Positions 51,251 through 63,023 of a DNA stretch of 64,000 nt are shown piece after piece. The notes under the pieces were generated by a model. That model ran no database searches. It saw nothing but the letters and a program-made list of their open reading frames with translations, and was not told where the DNA came from. Source of the DNA: Mesostigma viride (lineage: Eukaryota; Streptophyta; Mesostigmatophyceae; Mesostigmatales; Mesostigmataceae); NCBI GenBank assembly GCA_009746045.1, contig RPFO01000436.1:1365772-1429771 (forward strand), in the 5' to 3' direction. How positions within the stretch are numbered: position 1 is the stretch's first letter; each line of letters starts with the position of its first letter. The position numbers and the translations under genes were made by a program.

Positions 51251-53838
51251 TGTTTTGTTTTATGATCCTTCCTTGCAGATCACAGGTCAAGATCAAGGCT
51301 GAGGAAGTGAGAGACTGAGAGACAAAATGTTCACGCAGAAAACTGGCAGCTTGAGATGCCCTTGCTGCCTTTGTTCATTTCATTATATAGGCAATTAGGT
51401 GGCAAAGGTAGAACTGCCACATGTCAAGCAAGGGTTGCAACACTTCTAGATTCCTAGAATATTTGTTGTGTGATTGCCAGATGGCATTTGCTGAAATACA
51501 ACATAAGGAATGATTGCCATCTGTCAACATGCAAATAACCATAATATGGAACTGCCATCTGTCAATAAACTAAGCAATGTGCTCTAGGCATTCGCCACAT
51601 GTCCATGGAATAAAGTATCTAGAATCCTTGTCAGGAATCAAGAAACACTGACGTAAGATCTGACACAACAGTAGTCACTGTACCATGAATCTACCTCATG
51701 AACTAGCAACATGTTCAGGCCAGTTGGCATGCCAGTTGTCAGCACAATTGTCACGTGATATGCTGACACACTAGTCTACTTGGCAAGACCATAGTGCATA
51801 TAACTTTGGAAGGCCGTATCTCAGCCATTCGTAGTCCAAATCGAGTAGGAAAAAGTGCTACAAGTCCAGCTATTAAGGGGACATGACACCCCAAAAGGGC
51901 ACTTTTCTGGAAACCATACCTAGGCATGTGATAAAAATCCAGTTATTATGGGGGACCATAAATATGATAAAAAAAAAATTTTCCAACCACTTGGGGGTGT
52001 ACTACCCCCCACCATGTGACCGTTATGTGCTAAAAATAGAAAAAGACGCTATTTTTGGCCGATTTTCCCTAGGACAATGGGCAAACCCATTGTGGCCAAA
52101 TCATATATTCCCATCTAATTGCAACCCTTGCCAGTAATTCCAGCTAGTTTGCAGGTCAGAATAAGCATGTTTAGACACATTGAAATAGTTTACCCCAAAA
52201 CACGTATTTTTTGGTGCCTAAAAAAATATATCAAATCATAGACACATGCAATGGGGTCAAATCATATAATCAAAATTGGCCCAGGGTTGCAATCACACAG
52301 CCCCAAAGTTTCAGCTCATTCTGACCACGTTTACTCACATTGAAATATGGTCATGTGCAAAAAAAAAATGATCGCTTTTTGTGGTTTGGAGCTCAAACAC
52401 CACCACAAAGACACCCTTGCCCACCACAAACTGGGCCAAAACAACAGCCACTAGTTTATTTATGATGTTAGGAAGCTTGCCACCAAATTACAGGTCATTC
52501 TGACCTAGTTTGCCCATATTACATCTTGTTATAGCTGCCAGCCTGCATGCTTGGTGCACCATGACATGAGGCAATACCATGAGCACATTCCTAAGCTTGC
52601 CCCCTGCAAATGGGGCAGAACCACGAAAAACAAATGCTAGATGCTTGAAGAAAACAACCACCAACTCTTTAACCATTATGAGCAGGTATGACCGCTTACG
52701 GGAATCACTCATAGCCAACACCATGTCATGACGCTTATGGGTAAAAGGTGCATCCTTCATAGCCATAACGACCTGATCCCTGTCATCTAGGAAGTACAAG
52801 CCATGTGTAATGGAGGCTAAACAGGTGGGGATGTGATAAGTAAATCACATATTCTCACCTTCCATACAACAACCTTGTTTTCCAGCAGGCTGAAGAGCCA
52901 TGACAGGCGTTTATGAGCTCGCCAGCTCCTTGCAACGGTGATGCCGCTCCCAGGCAGCTAGGGTCCTTGACTACGCAATATAGAATGTCTACCGTGTGAA
53001 AACCTCCATACAGGAAGCGTAGCAAAGCCAGATAACTGCCCGATCAAGTCTGGGTAGCTTTAGGAAGCATGGCATACGCAGCGTAAGGAAAACCATTGAA
53101 AGCTGCGGAAAATCTGATAGCACAACTGCAACAAGTGGAGAACAAAATAGCAAGAAGAACCCAGAAACGGCGCCAAAAGTTTCATGCCAGGTTCATTAAG
53201 AGCGCAAACAGACTGGGCGGTGACATGCGGCAAATCAACGTACCACGGCCGGCATTATTTCCTACCCAGGCGCGCAAGAAAAGCCAGCCAGCCATGGATG
53301 GATTAACCGCGGATCGCGCAGGCCTGAACGAAATCATTTTAGAAATGACAGGAAATGGCCGCAGATCGAAGACGCTTAGGTTATTTTCATGGTGTCCGTT
53401 ACTAAACGGCTCTTACTGCATCAATACAACCCACGAATATCGAGTTCTACCGTCGCAGGCACGCATGCTAGATTATTCATCGCGGCCAAATTGTTGGATG
53501 AGACCCCCGTGCAAATCTGTACCAACAAAGGCAGCGAATTTGCAAATAGTGCAGATCTGGCTATGAAACATCATAATAGAACATCACTTTTAACCATCGG
53601 CTTAATTTTTCGGCCTGTCGCCCGCCGGATTAGCCATATCTTAACGCAACGCACGTCGCCATGGCCACCTCCGCACGGTGCGCGCACTGTGCACCACAAT
53701 TTCACGGTCCGTCGGTACCGTCCCGACTTTTTTGGCGCCAAAAAAGTCCCGGGTGTCATGTCCCCTTAAATCTCTATCAAGCTGACTATATACAAGCACA
53801 ATGTGGGCAGGGCAGGTGGATACACTAATATCCAGACA
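51251..53838 (-). repeat. 5' LTR of copia-1, split by N2
   Basis: LTR parts are 51251-51876 and 53770-53838. Compared with the 3' LTR it lacks 3 bp (near 51585) and 2 bp (near 51693). N2 occupies the TTAA that is intact in the 3' LTR (46813-46816), deep in U3, so promoter function may be altered. Confidence 0.9.
51877..53765 (-). mobile_element. N2: 1.9 kb TTAA-flanked element in copia-1 5' LTR
   Basis: Perfect inverted ends GGGGACATGACACCC / GGGTGTCATGTCCCC with TTAA at 51873-51876 and 53766-53769. The 3' LTR supplies the exact empty site CTATTAAATCTC. Its right end in reverse (GTCCCGAC..TTTTTTGGCGCC..CGGTACCG..GTGCGCGCAC..GGCCATGGCGACGTGC) resembles the left end of N1 and N4. A 156-codon ORF at 53096-53566 shows no known domain. 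Non-autonomous. Confidence 0.85.
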
Positions 53839-54722
53839 CAAGGCAAGGTAACCATGGTGAGAAGCCTTGGCAATCAGCATGTATGATAATTCTGCTTTCT
53901 CTGTGGACTGTCTGTTGTTACCCTTGTTGGGCAATTAGTGGATATGGCTTTCTAGGGTGTGTTTGAGCTTGGTTTTGGGATGATGCCCACACCATAAACC
54001 TGGAATATGCTTTAGAAGTGTTGGCTAGGCATGTAGAGCTACCTGCCTGATTGTTGTGCACACACACAACAGGTTGCCCGTGTCGAGGTAAGGCAAGGGC
54101 ACATGACGTGCCCAGCCACCTCCTTGTACATTGTGGTTGAATTGGGCATGGTCAGGAGCCTTTTGGATGGCATAGGAAGTGGTAGTGTGCCTTAATACTC
54201 ACTAATGCCTCCCTTAGCGTCTGCACAGGTGGCCAACTGCCAAATTTAATAACTGCTACAGCTGAGCTCAGAATGCCACCAAACTTTGACAGTGCCTTCT
54301 ATGGTCATGACAGAATTTGACTTGTGCTTTTTAGGCCTAATTGATGTGTTATGAGTGTGTATGGGGACGCCCCGCCTAAAAAAGCGTATTTTTGGCCCAA
54401 AAATTAATAACTCAAAGGGATGTGCTGATTTTGTTGATCCAATTAGGTAGAAACCATGTCCCATGACATTTTTATATGGGGTGTGCTTTTTTCATGCAAC
54501 TGGTTCTCCCACTGTTCTGGGCAAGATGTGCCCCGGACAGCGTTTTTTTCTATTTTTAGCTCATAGCCGGTGTATGGCTGGGGGTAGTACCCCCAACAAG
54601 TGGTGGTATGCATGCCCAAACATCATGTTTATGGTCCCCAAACATCATTCAGTGGTTGTCAGTTGCATTTCTGTAGTTATTAGGGGGGCTCAGTTTTGAT
54701 ACATTTCCATGGGACCCTCCCC

Positions 54723-54737
54723 TTAATGATCAATTAA
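54723..54737. other. 15-bp spacer between head-to-head N1 and N3
   Basis: TTAATGATCAATTAA: a TTAA from each element and a TGATCA palindrome between. It is the centre of a large inverted repeat (N1/N3). Confidence 0.8.
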
Positions 54738-55045
54738 GGGGAGGGTCCCATAGAAATATATCAAAACTTACCCCCCCTAATAACTACAGAAATGCAACTG
54801 ACAACCACTGAATGATGTTTGGGGACCATAAACATGATGTTTGGGCATGCATACCACCACTTGTTGGGGGTACTACCCCCAGCCATACACCGGCTATGAG
54901 CTAAAAATAGAAAAAAACGCTGTCCGGGGCACATCTTGCCCAGAACAGTGGGAGAACCAGTTGCATGAAAAAAGCACACCCCATATAAAAATGTCATGGG
55001 ACATGGTTTCTACCTAATTGGATCAACAAAATCAGCACATCCCTT

Positions 55046-55646
55046 AGTTAGGTTAATATTGTGCGGAAACCTTTTTGCCGCTTGGGCTTCTCAGGTTCCG
55101 CACAATATTACCGGCGATAACCACTCGCCGGACACTCAAGTTCACGCCGGCGTGAACTTGAGTGTCCGGCGAGTGGTTATCGCCGGTAATATTGTGCGGA
55201 ACCTGAGAAGCCCAAGCGGCAAAAAGGTTTCCGCACAATATTAACCTAACTAAAACCTAGCCTCTTGGGGCGAGGACGAATCACTAGGCTCGGAACACCC
55301 GTAGATATGAATATGATCGAATATGAGCGCCGGTTCGCGCGAATATCGATATGACTATGATTGAATATGAGCATCTCCTTGGTGCGCATATGATTAGAGC
55401 CGGGTGCCAAATCGGAACGAATTATTCCCCCAAATAATCCGCTTCCGAGTGGATTCGAACCTGCGCCCCGCAAGGATCCAGGTCTTAGTTAGGTTAATAT
55501 TGTGCGGAAACCTTGTTGCCACTTGGGCTTCTCAGGTTCCGCCGGCGTGAACTTGAGTGTCCGGCGAGTGGTTATCGCCGGTAATATTGTGCGGAACCTG
55601 AGAAGCCCAAGTGGCAAAAAGGTTTCCGCACAATATTAACCTAACT
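55046..55646. mobile_element. composite palindromic MITE (two foldback units around a 235-bp core)
   Basis: The unit at 55046-55251 is a practically perfect 206-bp palindrome (both strands translate to the same peptide). The unit at 55487-55646 is the same with ~45 bp lost from one arm. Each begins AGTTAGGTTAATATTGTGCG. Only the outer ends are flanked by a 5-bp duplication CCCTT (55041-55045, 55647-55651), and N1 shows the empty site. This suggests the whole moved as one unit. The core includes a Pol III B-box match (GGTTCGAATCC, minus strand, 55451-55461). Confidence 0.8.
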
Positions 55647-56872
55647 CCCTTTGAGTTATTAATTTTTGGGCCAAAAATACGCTTTTTTAGGCGGGGCGTC
55701 CCCATACACACTCATAACACATCAATTAGGCCTGAAAAGCACAAGTCAAATTCTGTCATGACCATAGAAGGCACTGTCAAAGTTTGGTGGCATTCTGAGC
55801 TCAGCTGTAGCAGTTATTAAATTTGGCAGTTGGCCACCTGTGCAGATGCTAAGGAAGGCATTAGTGAGTATTAAGGCACACTACCACTTCCTATGCCATC
55901 CAAAAGGCTCCTGACCATGCCCAATTCGACCACAATGTACAAGGAGGTGGCTGGGCACGTCATGTGCCCTTGCCTTACCTCGACACGGGCAACCTGTTGC
56001 GTGTGTGCACAACAATCAGGCAGGTAGCTCTACATACCTAGCCAACACTTCTAAAGCATATTCCAGGTTTATGGTGTGGGCATCATCCCAAAACCAAGCT
56101 CAATTACACCCTAGAAAGCCATATCCACTAATTGCCCAACAAGGGTAACAACAGACAGTCCACAGAGAAAGCAGAATTATCATACATGCTGCTTGCCAAG
56201 GCTTCTTACCATGGTTACCTTGCCTTGCTAGCATGAATTAGGGCTATCCCATTTTAGTGGGAGAAAGGCCAACAAGACAACGATAACCCCTACCTACGTG
56301 CAGTTCCACCCATGCAGTATGCCCCTCAGAAAAACCACTGCCACCTTTCTTTCCAGCGCAATTGTTTGCCGAGTAACAAACTCAAGCTTGTGAGCCTCTA
56401 ACCACAATGAAGCCTCTGCTAAGAAAGGCCGCGTCAATATTCACACAAAACTGAGTGCTGTTAGCAATCTCCTTCCAAGAAACCACTCAGCAAATCCCTG
56501 ACAACTTGACGATATGCCACGGTCACGCTTTGACACATCCCAGCCATGCAACGTACATAAAAACCACTGAAAGGTGCCAGGAATCTGGCGATGCGCAGCA
56601 CGGAATGGCATTATACCTGGCGCTAACTGCACGGAAAGAAGCCGAAAACTTGCGTTGATAACCCATAAAGGAAGCGAAACATTCATAGGGTCACGTTGAT
56701 CACAGGATCGTACCATTACCGGAATTGTCCTTCGCCCTGCGGCGCAAGAAAGAACAACCTTCCATGGAATAATAAGACGCGCATCCCGCGAGCCTGGAGA
56801 GTGTCTTACCGATCATGACAGAAATCTTGCCGAAACCCAGCAAATTTTTTAAAGCTTTACCAATAATGATTT

Positions 56873-57650
56873 TGTTGGGGATCATATACCCACCTGCCCA
56901 CACTATATTCCAGCCTGACTTTATTCTTCTTTGTTTTACTTCACAAGGGCTGAGAATTTGATAGATTTGATAAGTTAGATGAATTGCTCTCAATGAGCTG
57001 ATCAATGTTCATGTGCCATAGTCCTATATTTGGCCATAGATCTCTTGTACCTGAGTTGGTCTAGTAGCATCACTTCCATGCTTGACAAGTGGTGTACTTC
57101 TTTGGTAGACAAGTGTCCATTCCATGAGCTGACATGTGTTGGAAGCTCATAGTGACAAGTGTTGCATTCCATTGACTGACAAGTGGATAGACTCATTGGA
57201 TTACACTTGTCATTCCAAGTAGAAACCATGTGTCACTTTATTAAGCATTAGATGTGGCACATTGTTCAGAGGACATTTGGCAATCAACTGTCATGCCAGC
57301 TCATTAGAACCTTTCTAGAATGACCTTGGAATGTTCTAGGAATATGCCAGGAATATTCCTGGAATATACTGAGAATATGCTGGGAATATGCTTAGATGTT
57401 TCTACAAGCTTCTATGATGACATCAGCATCTGATGTCATCCTTCCTAGCTAGAAAGGTATAAAAAGAAACTGGCTCCTAAGGCCAGGTACCTCTTTTCCT
57501 AACCTCTCAGCCTAAGAAATAAAACTCTTTTTCTGGTCTCTCTTCCATTGTCTTCAAGCTCAGTCTTTCATCACCTGCAAGGTGCAAGGGTAACAAGGCC
57601 AAGCACAAGGCATTGTGTAAAACCCATTAGTTTCCTCTACCTTTCCAACA
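56873..57650 (+). repeat. 5' LTR of copia-2
   Basis: TGTTGGGG...CCAACA. Contains the palindrome GATGACATCAG-CAT-CTGATGTCATC (57416-57440), TATAAAAA at 57458-57465 and AATAAA at 57518-57523. Confidence 0.95.
57416..57465 (+). promoter_or_regulatory. LTR promoter: 25-bp palindrome plus TATA box
   Basis: An 11-bp-arm inverted repeat around CAT contains TGACATCA (a bZIP-site-like octamer) and lies 17 bp before TATAAAAA. It probably controls transcription, with the same arrangement at 62584-62633 in the 3' LTR. Several AATATGC/GGAATAT repeats lie just upstream. Confidence 0.55.
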
Positions 57651-57662
57651 TGGTATCGGAGG
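57651..57662 (+). promoter_or_regulatory. primer-binding site of copia-2
   Basis: TGGTATCGGAGG right after the 5' LTR. Identical to copia-1; initiator Met tRNA type. Confidence 0.85.
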
Positions 57663-57669
57663 AATCTTC

Positions 57670-58218
57670 ATGAGCTCCAAGAAGACCACCAAGAAACCCA
57701 GCCCAGCTACAAGCTCCATGGCAAGCGACGTCGACTACACTCCTATGCTGAATGTGTGCTCCAAGATGGTGCTGAAATTCGATGGCACAAGCCTACGTGG
57801 CTGGGAGGAGACCAAGACATCTCTTGAGGGTTTCTGTTCCTTCTATGAGGTTAAGGACGTCCTGCTGGGCACCAGGCAGGACCGCAAGGCTGACCAAGCT
57901 GTTGGCCTTGTCATCTCAGCTGCACTTGTGGGAGAAGCGAGGCGCATCCTATCGCTCGTGCCAGACCAATCTGGCAGCAAGCTCTACAAGACGCTGAGGG
58001 AGGTCTACGAGCAACAAAAGCTCACCAAGAGTCACCGCATGGACCTCAGGATTCAGCTTCACCGGCTGCAAATGAAGCCTGGGGAGACCATGGGGCAGTA
58101 TATCCTACGTGGATTGCTGCTGCTGGCGGACTACCGTGCGGTGGGAGGCGTCATGAGCGACCAAGATTTTGCGGCTATCTCAAGAGCGGCCTGCCTGACC
58201 GATATCGCCCTGCCCTGA
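57670..58218 (+). pseudogene. gag N-terminal part of copia-2 (frameshifted)
   Basis: ATG at 57670, 20 bp after the LTR (MSSKKTTKKPSPATSSMASD). Typical copia gag: KFDGTSLRGWEETKTSLEGF, KLYKTLREVYEQQKLTKSHR and ADYRAVGGVMSDQDFAA. One missing base near 58170 sends it to a TGA at 58216-58218. In the -1 frame it continues YLKSGLPDRYRPALIS into the pol frame. The same position in copia-1 is intact (DFAAALKGGLPDAYRPAL). Confidence 0.85.
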
Positions 58219-61200
58219 TTTCAGCGCACTTCAAAGAGGAGGACAGCTTGGAGGAGGTCAAGGCTGCGCTGCTGGAGGCGGAGGACATGCTGCTGGGAGG
58301 ACGGCCTTCTCAAGCTACCAAGGAGGAGCCAGCCCAAGGTCAAGCTTTCCACACTGCCAACAAGGGTGGTGAGAGGAAGCACTGCGCCTACTGCAACAGG
58401 AGTGGGCATGCGGAGACCCAGTGCTGGCAAAAGAACTCCCAGCTCAAGCCACGAAGCAAGAACCAAGGACGGCGGGGCAACCAGCGCAGGAGGGGCAACC
58501 AAGCGACCAAGAAGGAGTCCTCACCTGGCGGAAGCGTGGCCAACAACACCCAGGAGGCCGCGGAGCTGCCGGAGGGCTTCGTCTTCACCACCATCGCCGA
58601 GTCGGCGCCGTCGCAGGAGGCTGCTGCACTCACGCAGTATAGCCCCAAGCCCCCTGCCTGGGTTCTGGACTCCGCTGCAAGCAGCCACATGTCCCCATGC
58701 CGCACTGACTTTGTGTCCCTCACCCCCACCACTAGGAACATCGTCGGATCAGGAGGACGTCTTCGCGCGACGGGAGTGGGCACGATTCGGCTCAAACTGC
58801 CCAACCAGCATGTGCACCTGAATGGTGCGCTCTTCGTGCCCGGCTTGAGCGCCCGACTGCTATCAGCTGGGCAGCTCGCCAAGGACGGCCACAAAGTCGA
58901 CCTCACCGAGCAGACAGTGGTGCTGGACAACGAGACGCACAAGATTGCGCTGCAGAACAACATCTACGTGTTACCTGCGGAGCGCGACGAGGCGGCAATG
59001 GCTGCCACGGCCATCGAGCGGCCGGCGAGCCTGCTCTGGCACTGGCGTCTTGGGCATGCTGGCGAAGATCGGATCAAGAGGCTGGCCGCCATTCCGGAGT
59101 CTAACCTTTTTTCGAGGCGCCTGTCATCGCCTGGCTGCCCATCCTGCCCTGCTGGCTTCATCAAGAGGCGCTCATTTTCGCCTGGACAGCTCCGATCGAC
59201 TGTTCCCCGAGCCAAGCTTCACAGCGACATTCTCGGGCCGATGCAGCCAGCAATTGGAGGCGCCCGCTACATGCTCGGCTTCACCGACGATGCTACCCGC
59301 TGGCGATGGTGCTTTCCGCTTCGACACAAGGACGAGGCTGTTGACGCCCTACAGCAGCTGCTCGCGCGCGAAATTCGCCCCTTCTACAACGGTTCGATTC
59401 TTCTCCGGACCGACAACGACGCAGTCTTCACTGGGCAGGCGTGGCGGGCCGTCTGCGCTGAACACCGAGTGCACCAGGAGTTCTCCAGCCCCTACACTCC
59501 TGAGCAGAACGGAGTGGCGGAGCGGCTGTGGGGTCTGGCCATGGGCATGACACTGGCAATGCTCACGCATGCCGGTTTGCCCAAAGGATTCTGGGCACTA
59601 GCCTTCAATTGCGCGGTTTATATACTTAACCGCCTGCCGTCTAGCTCGAATCCTGGAGGTGCCACGCCACACTTCCTGCTCACCGGTCGCAATGCGGATC
59701 TCTCGAATCTTCGAATTTTCGGCTGCCCTGCCTTCTATCGGGTGGAGGGCCCACGTGGCAAGCTGGAGGCCAAGGCTCTGCCTGGAATCTTCGTCGGCTA
59801 TGATCTGGAATCGCCGGCGTACCTCATTTACCGTCCAGAATCCAAGGATGTCATTCGCCGCCTGCATGTCACCTTCAATGAGGCCTGGCGCAATGGGGCC
59901 ATGCCAACTCCTGCGCCGCTTCTGGAAAGTTCTGCCGCACTGGAGGAAACTTCACCAACTGATCTTCCGGCTGTAGCAGAAGTTCAGCCAAATTCTCTGG
60001 CCGAACCTAGCGGACCGGTCACCCGGTCTCAGGCGAGGTTTCTGGACGCCACCAGAAGGGATATTCCTGAGGAGCTTCGCCACGAGGGAGCGGACGCACC
60101 AAGTCCTGATGCAGTCAACGTCCCAAGTCCTAGACCAGTTCCGGAGGCGCTCGACGGTGCTCCAAACTTTTCACAGCCCGTCCTAACTACTGACGACGTC
60201 TCCCCAAGTGACGCACGGGAGCTGTCTGCTGGTCCACCGGTCACTGCCACTTCAAGTGCTGCTCGACTGCAAAGTACAATCTCTGCGCTGCGACGTAACC
60301 CAGCTGGTAATGTCGCCATGGCAACTGCTGATGAGCTGATGTTTTGCGGTAGCACCCGTGAACCCCTCGCGATGGAGATTACTACCTATGCTCCCCCTGT
60401 CACGGTGTCGCCTAAATGGGCTCGTTTTTTTCCGCATTACCAGTCAGTTCGTGATCTTTTTGACACAGTGCATTTTACTGGCAGTGACGTTTCCCTTCCC
60501 GTCTCCTTTACTGAGGCTAACAACAGTCCAGAGTGGCGGGCTGCGATGTTGAGCGAAATTAATAGCATTCGTGATCATGCAGTATACTCGCTTGTGAGCC
60601 CGCGTACTTTGCCCGCCGGTGCCAAGGTCCTCCCTTCCCGGTGGGTATTTGCTGTCAAGTCCGACGGCCGTCACAAGGCCAGGTTTGTCGTGAAAGGTTT
60701 TGCCCAACGTGAAGGTATCGACTTTAATGAAGTCTTTTCCCCCACTGTTCGTGCGTCCACCGTGCGACTTGCTCTTGCTTTAGCTGTCACGTCTGGCTTT
60801 ACTGTCAAGCAGCTCGATGTCCGAACCGCTTTTCTCTATGCTCCCCTACAGGAGGATGTCTTTGTGCGTCCCCCTACTGGCTTTGAAGAGCGGGATGCCA
60901 ATGGCGATGTGCTTGTGTGGAAGCTGCACCGCAGCTTGTATGGCATCAAGCAAGCGCCACGCAATTGGCATAAAACGTTCCGTGCACACCTTCTTTCTGA
61001 CGGCGCCATCCAAAGCCAAATTGATGCGTGCCTGTATTACTACCCTTCGTCTCGTGGTTTCGTGTTCGTGCACGTCGATGACATTCTTGCTGCTCATCCT
61101 TCCCCTTCCTGGCTGGCATCCTGGTCTCGCCGTTTGGCTAATACTTTTCAAATCACTGAGTCGGACAATCCCTCTCTTTTCCTCGGTGTTTCCCTTACTA

Positions 61201-62012
61201 TCGACCCTGCGTCTCGTTCCCTTACCATGCACCAACGGCCCTACATTGAAGCTATTGCTGCCCGTTTTGGGCTTTCTACCCCTCACCCTGTGCACACCCC
61301 TATAGTGCCTGGTAGTCCCCGTCGCGAGGGGGGAATGTGTGATGCCCCAAACCATCAACTCTTTCAGCAGATTGTTGGTGCTCTCATGTACGCCGCGACA
61401 TGGACGCGCCCAGACATTGCTTTTGCTGTCAACCAGCTGGCCCAATGCATGCAGGCACCCACGGAGGGCGACTTGGAGCTGGCCAAGCGAGTGGTGCGCT
61501 ACCTTGTCCACACCAAGGACTTGGGACTGCGCTATGGTGGCCAAGGGGGGCTGGAGGGGTGGACGGATGCCGATTGGGGGAACTGCCCTGAGACACGCAG
61601 ATCTGTCTCTGGCAATGTAGTGATGTTCAGGGGGGCCGCAGTCGAGTGGTGCAGCCGCAAGCAGCACGTTACCGCCCTGTCTTCCTGCGAGGCGGAGTAC
61701 ATTGCTGCTAGCAGCGTAACCCAGCTAGTGCTTCCACTGAGGCACATGTTGGGGGAGCTGGGGCATCCAGTTCAGGGGCCCACGCCTGTCTTCTGCGACA
61801 ACACAGGCGCCGTGGCACTCGCTCGTGACCCTGTTCATCCCAAGCGCACGAAGCACATTGACGTGCGTTTCCATTTCATCCGGGAGAAGGTGGAGGGGGG
61901 ACTCATCGCCATGAAGCATTGTCCTGGGGAGGACATGCTTGCTGATCTTCTGACGAAGGCACTTTCACGTGCCAGGTTCACTGCCCTGCGTGGCAAACTC
62001 ATGTCAACTTAG
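58171..62012 (+). CDS. gag C-terminus and pol (PR-IN-RT-RH) of copia-2
   Basis: Frame open through to the TAG at 62010-62012; numbering from GAG/Met at 58248 gives 1254 residues. CCHC knuckle CAYCNRSGHAETQC 46-59, protease VLDSAASSHMSP (Asp 141), integrase HHCC 266-300, DDE at 327, 389 and 425 (EQNGVAER), the chromatin-exposed linker 540-740, then RT with FVHVDDILAA and RNase H with TDADW, CEAEY, CDNTGA and HIDVRFHF. No stop and no missing catalytic residue, so this half could still be functional. About 60% similar to copia-1, a separate family. Confidence 0.9.
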
Positions 62013-62030
62013 TCCTTTGTGTTCAGCTGG

Positions 62031-62040
62031 CTAAGGGGGG
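62031..62040 (+). promoter_or_regulatory. polypurine tract of copia-2
   Basis: CTAAGGGGGG immediately before the 3' LTR. Confidence 0.85.
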
Positions 62041-62818
62041 TGTTGGGGATCATATACCCACCTGCCCACACTATATTCCAGCCTGACTTTATTCTTCTTT
62101 GTTTTACTTCACAAGGGCTGAGAATTTGATAGATTTGATAAGTTAGATGAATTGCTCTCAATGAGCTGATCAATGTTCATGTGCCATAGTCCTATATTTG
62201 GCCATAGATCTCTTGTACCTGAGTTGGTCTAGTAGCATCACTTCCATGCTTGACAAGTGGTGTACTTCTTTGGTAGACAAGTGTCCATTCCATGAGCTGA
62301 CATGTGTTGGAAGCTCATAGTGACAAGTGTTGCATTCCATTGACTGACAAGTGGATAGACTCATTGGATTACACTTGTCATTCCAAGTAGAAACCATGTG
62401 TCACTTTATTAAGCATTAGATGTGGCACATTGTTCAGAGGACATTTGGCAATCAACTGTCATGCCAGCTCATTAGAACCTTTCTAGAATGACCTTGGAAT
62501 GTTCTAGGAATATGCCAGGAATATTCCTGGAATATACTGAGAATATGCTGGGAATATGCTTAGATGTTTCTACAAGCTTCTATGATGACATCAGCATCTG
62601 ATGTCATCCTTCCTAGCTAGAAAGGTATAAAAAGAAACTGGCTCCTAAGGCCAGGTACCTCTTTTCCTAACCTCTCAGCCTAAGAAATAAAACTCTTTTT
62701 CTGGTCTCTCTTCCATTGTCTTCAAGCTCAGTCTTTCATCACCTGCAAGGTGCAAGGGTAACAAGGCCAAGCACAAGGCATTGTGTAAAACCCATTAGTT
62801 TCCTCTACCTTTCCAACA
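62041..62818 (+). repeat. 3' LTR of copia-2
   Basis: 778 bp, identical by eye to the 5' LTR; supplies the poly(A) signal AATAAA. Confidence 0.95.
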
Positions 62819-62894
62819 GATTTAAACGCATCCTTGAGGCTAGGTAAAGCCCATAAAACCTGACAATCACCGCCGCCAGCGTGCATTCTAATTT

Positions 62895-63023
62895 ATTCAT
62901 GTCCCACGTAGCTCCCACAAAAACCAGCATCTTCATTAAAACAATAAGTGGAAGCATACATGTGACACTAATTGACATGCCCGGAGGCACGCCGTTCAAG
63001 GCCCTTCATGAAGTACGTTGCCC
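62895..63023 (+). repeat. 129-bp direct repeat, copy 1
   Basis: ATTCATGTCCCACGTAGCTC...AAGTACGTTGCCC, identical to 63474-63602. Its start coincides with the point where N3 is truncated. 450 bp between the copies has no gene. The pair could be terminal repeats of a small (TRIM-like) element, but no TSD or TG..CA ends are evident. Confidence 0.8.

Larger units (their letters stand above)
46191..53838 (-). mobile_element. copia-1: Ty1/copia LTR retrotransposon (with N2 in its 5' LTR)
   Basis: LTRs 51251-53838 (5', carrying N2) and 46191-46890 (3') begin TG and end CA. The 5-bp target duplication CAAGG is at 46186-46190 and 53839-53843. The uninterrupted site is seen in N3 at ~56218-56232. Internal order gag-PR-IN-RT-RH identifies Ty1/copia. 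LTRs differ only by two small indels, so insertion is recent. One frameshift in gag. Confidence 0.95.
45179..54722 (+). mobile_element. N1: 1.9 kb TTAA-flanked element interrupted by copia-1
   Basis: Ends GGGGACGGTCCC and GGGACCCTCCCC (inverted), flanked by TTAA 45175-45178 and 54723-54726. Without copia-1 (46191-53843) it is ~1.89 kb. N3 is a near-identical inverted copy. Both copies share a 91-codon ORF (45697-45972) of no known family, but the family otherwise looks non-coding. Left end similar to N4. Confidence 0.8.
56873..62818 (+). mobile_element. copia-2: Ty1/copia LTR retrotransposon
   Basis: LTRs 56873-57650 and 62041-62818 (778 bp each, no difference seen by eye). Target duplication GATTT at 56868-56872 and 62819-62823. 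N1 (around 45545) shows the corresponding uninterrupted sequence. Complete gag-PR-IN-RT-RH with one frameshift in gag. Very recent insertion. Confidence 0.95.
54738..62897 (-). mobile_element. N3: inverted copy of N1, truncated, carrying copia-2 and a composite MITE
   Basis: Starts GGGGAGGGTCCC after TTAA. It is the reverse complement of N1 with very few changes, including the 91-codon ORF (56441-56716). Insertions are 55046-55646 and 56873-62818. It stops matching N1 at ~62897 (N1 45465), so the outer ~285 bp with the second end are missing and replaced by the 129-bp repeat unit. Confidence 0.8.

Noticed and set aside
53096-53566. 156-aa ORF in N2
   Set aside because: No domain and no counterpart in N1, N3 or N4; left as part of a non-autonomous element.
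54996-55244. Two overlapping ORFs with the same peptide on opposite strands
   Set aside because: Direct consequence of the perfect palindrome; no sign of coding.
55400-55490. tRNA gene on the minus strand (GGTTCGAATCC)
   Set aside because: Only the B box fits; the T stem does not pair well and no D arm, anticodon arm or A box is recognisable. At most a tRNA-derived remnant.
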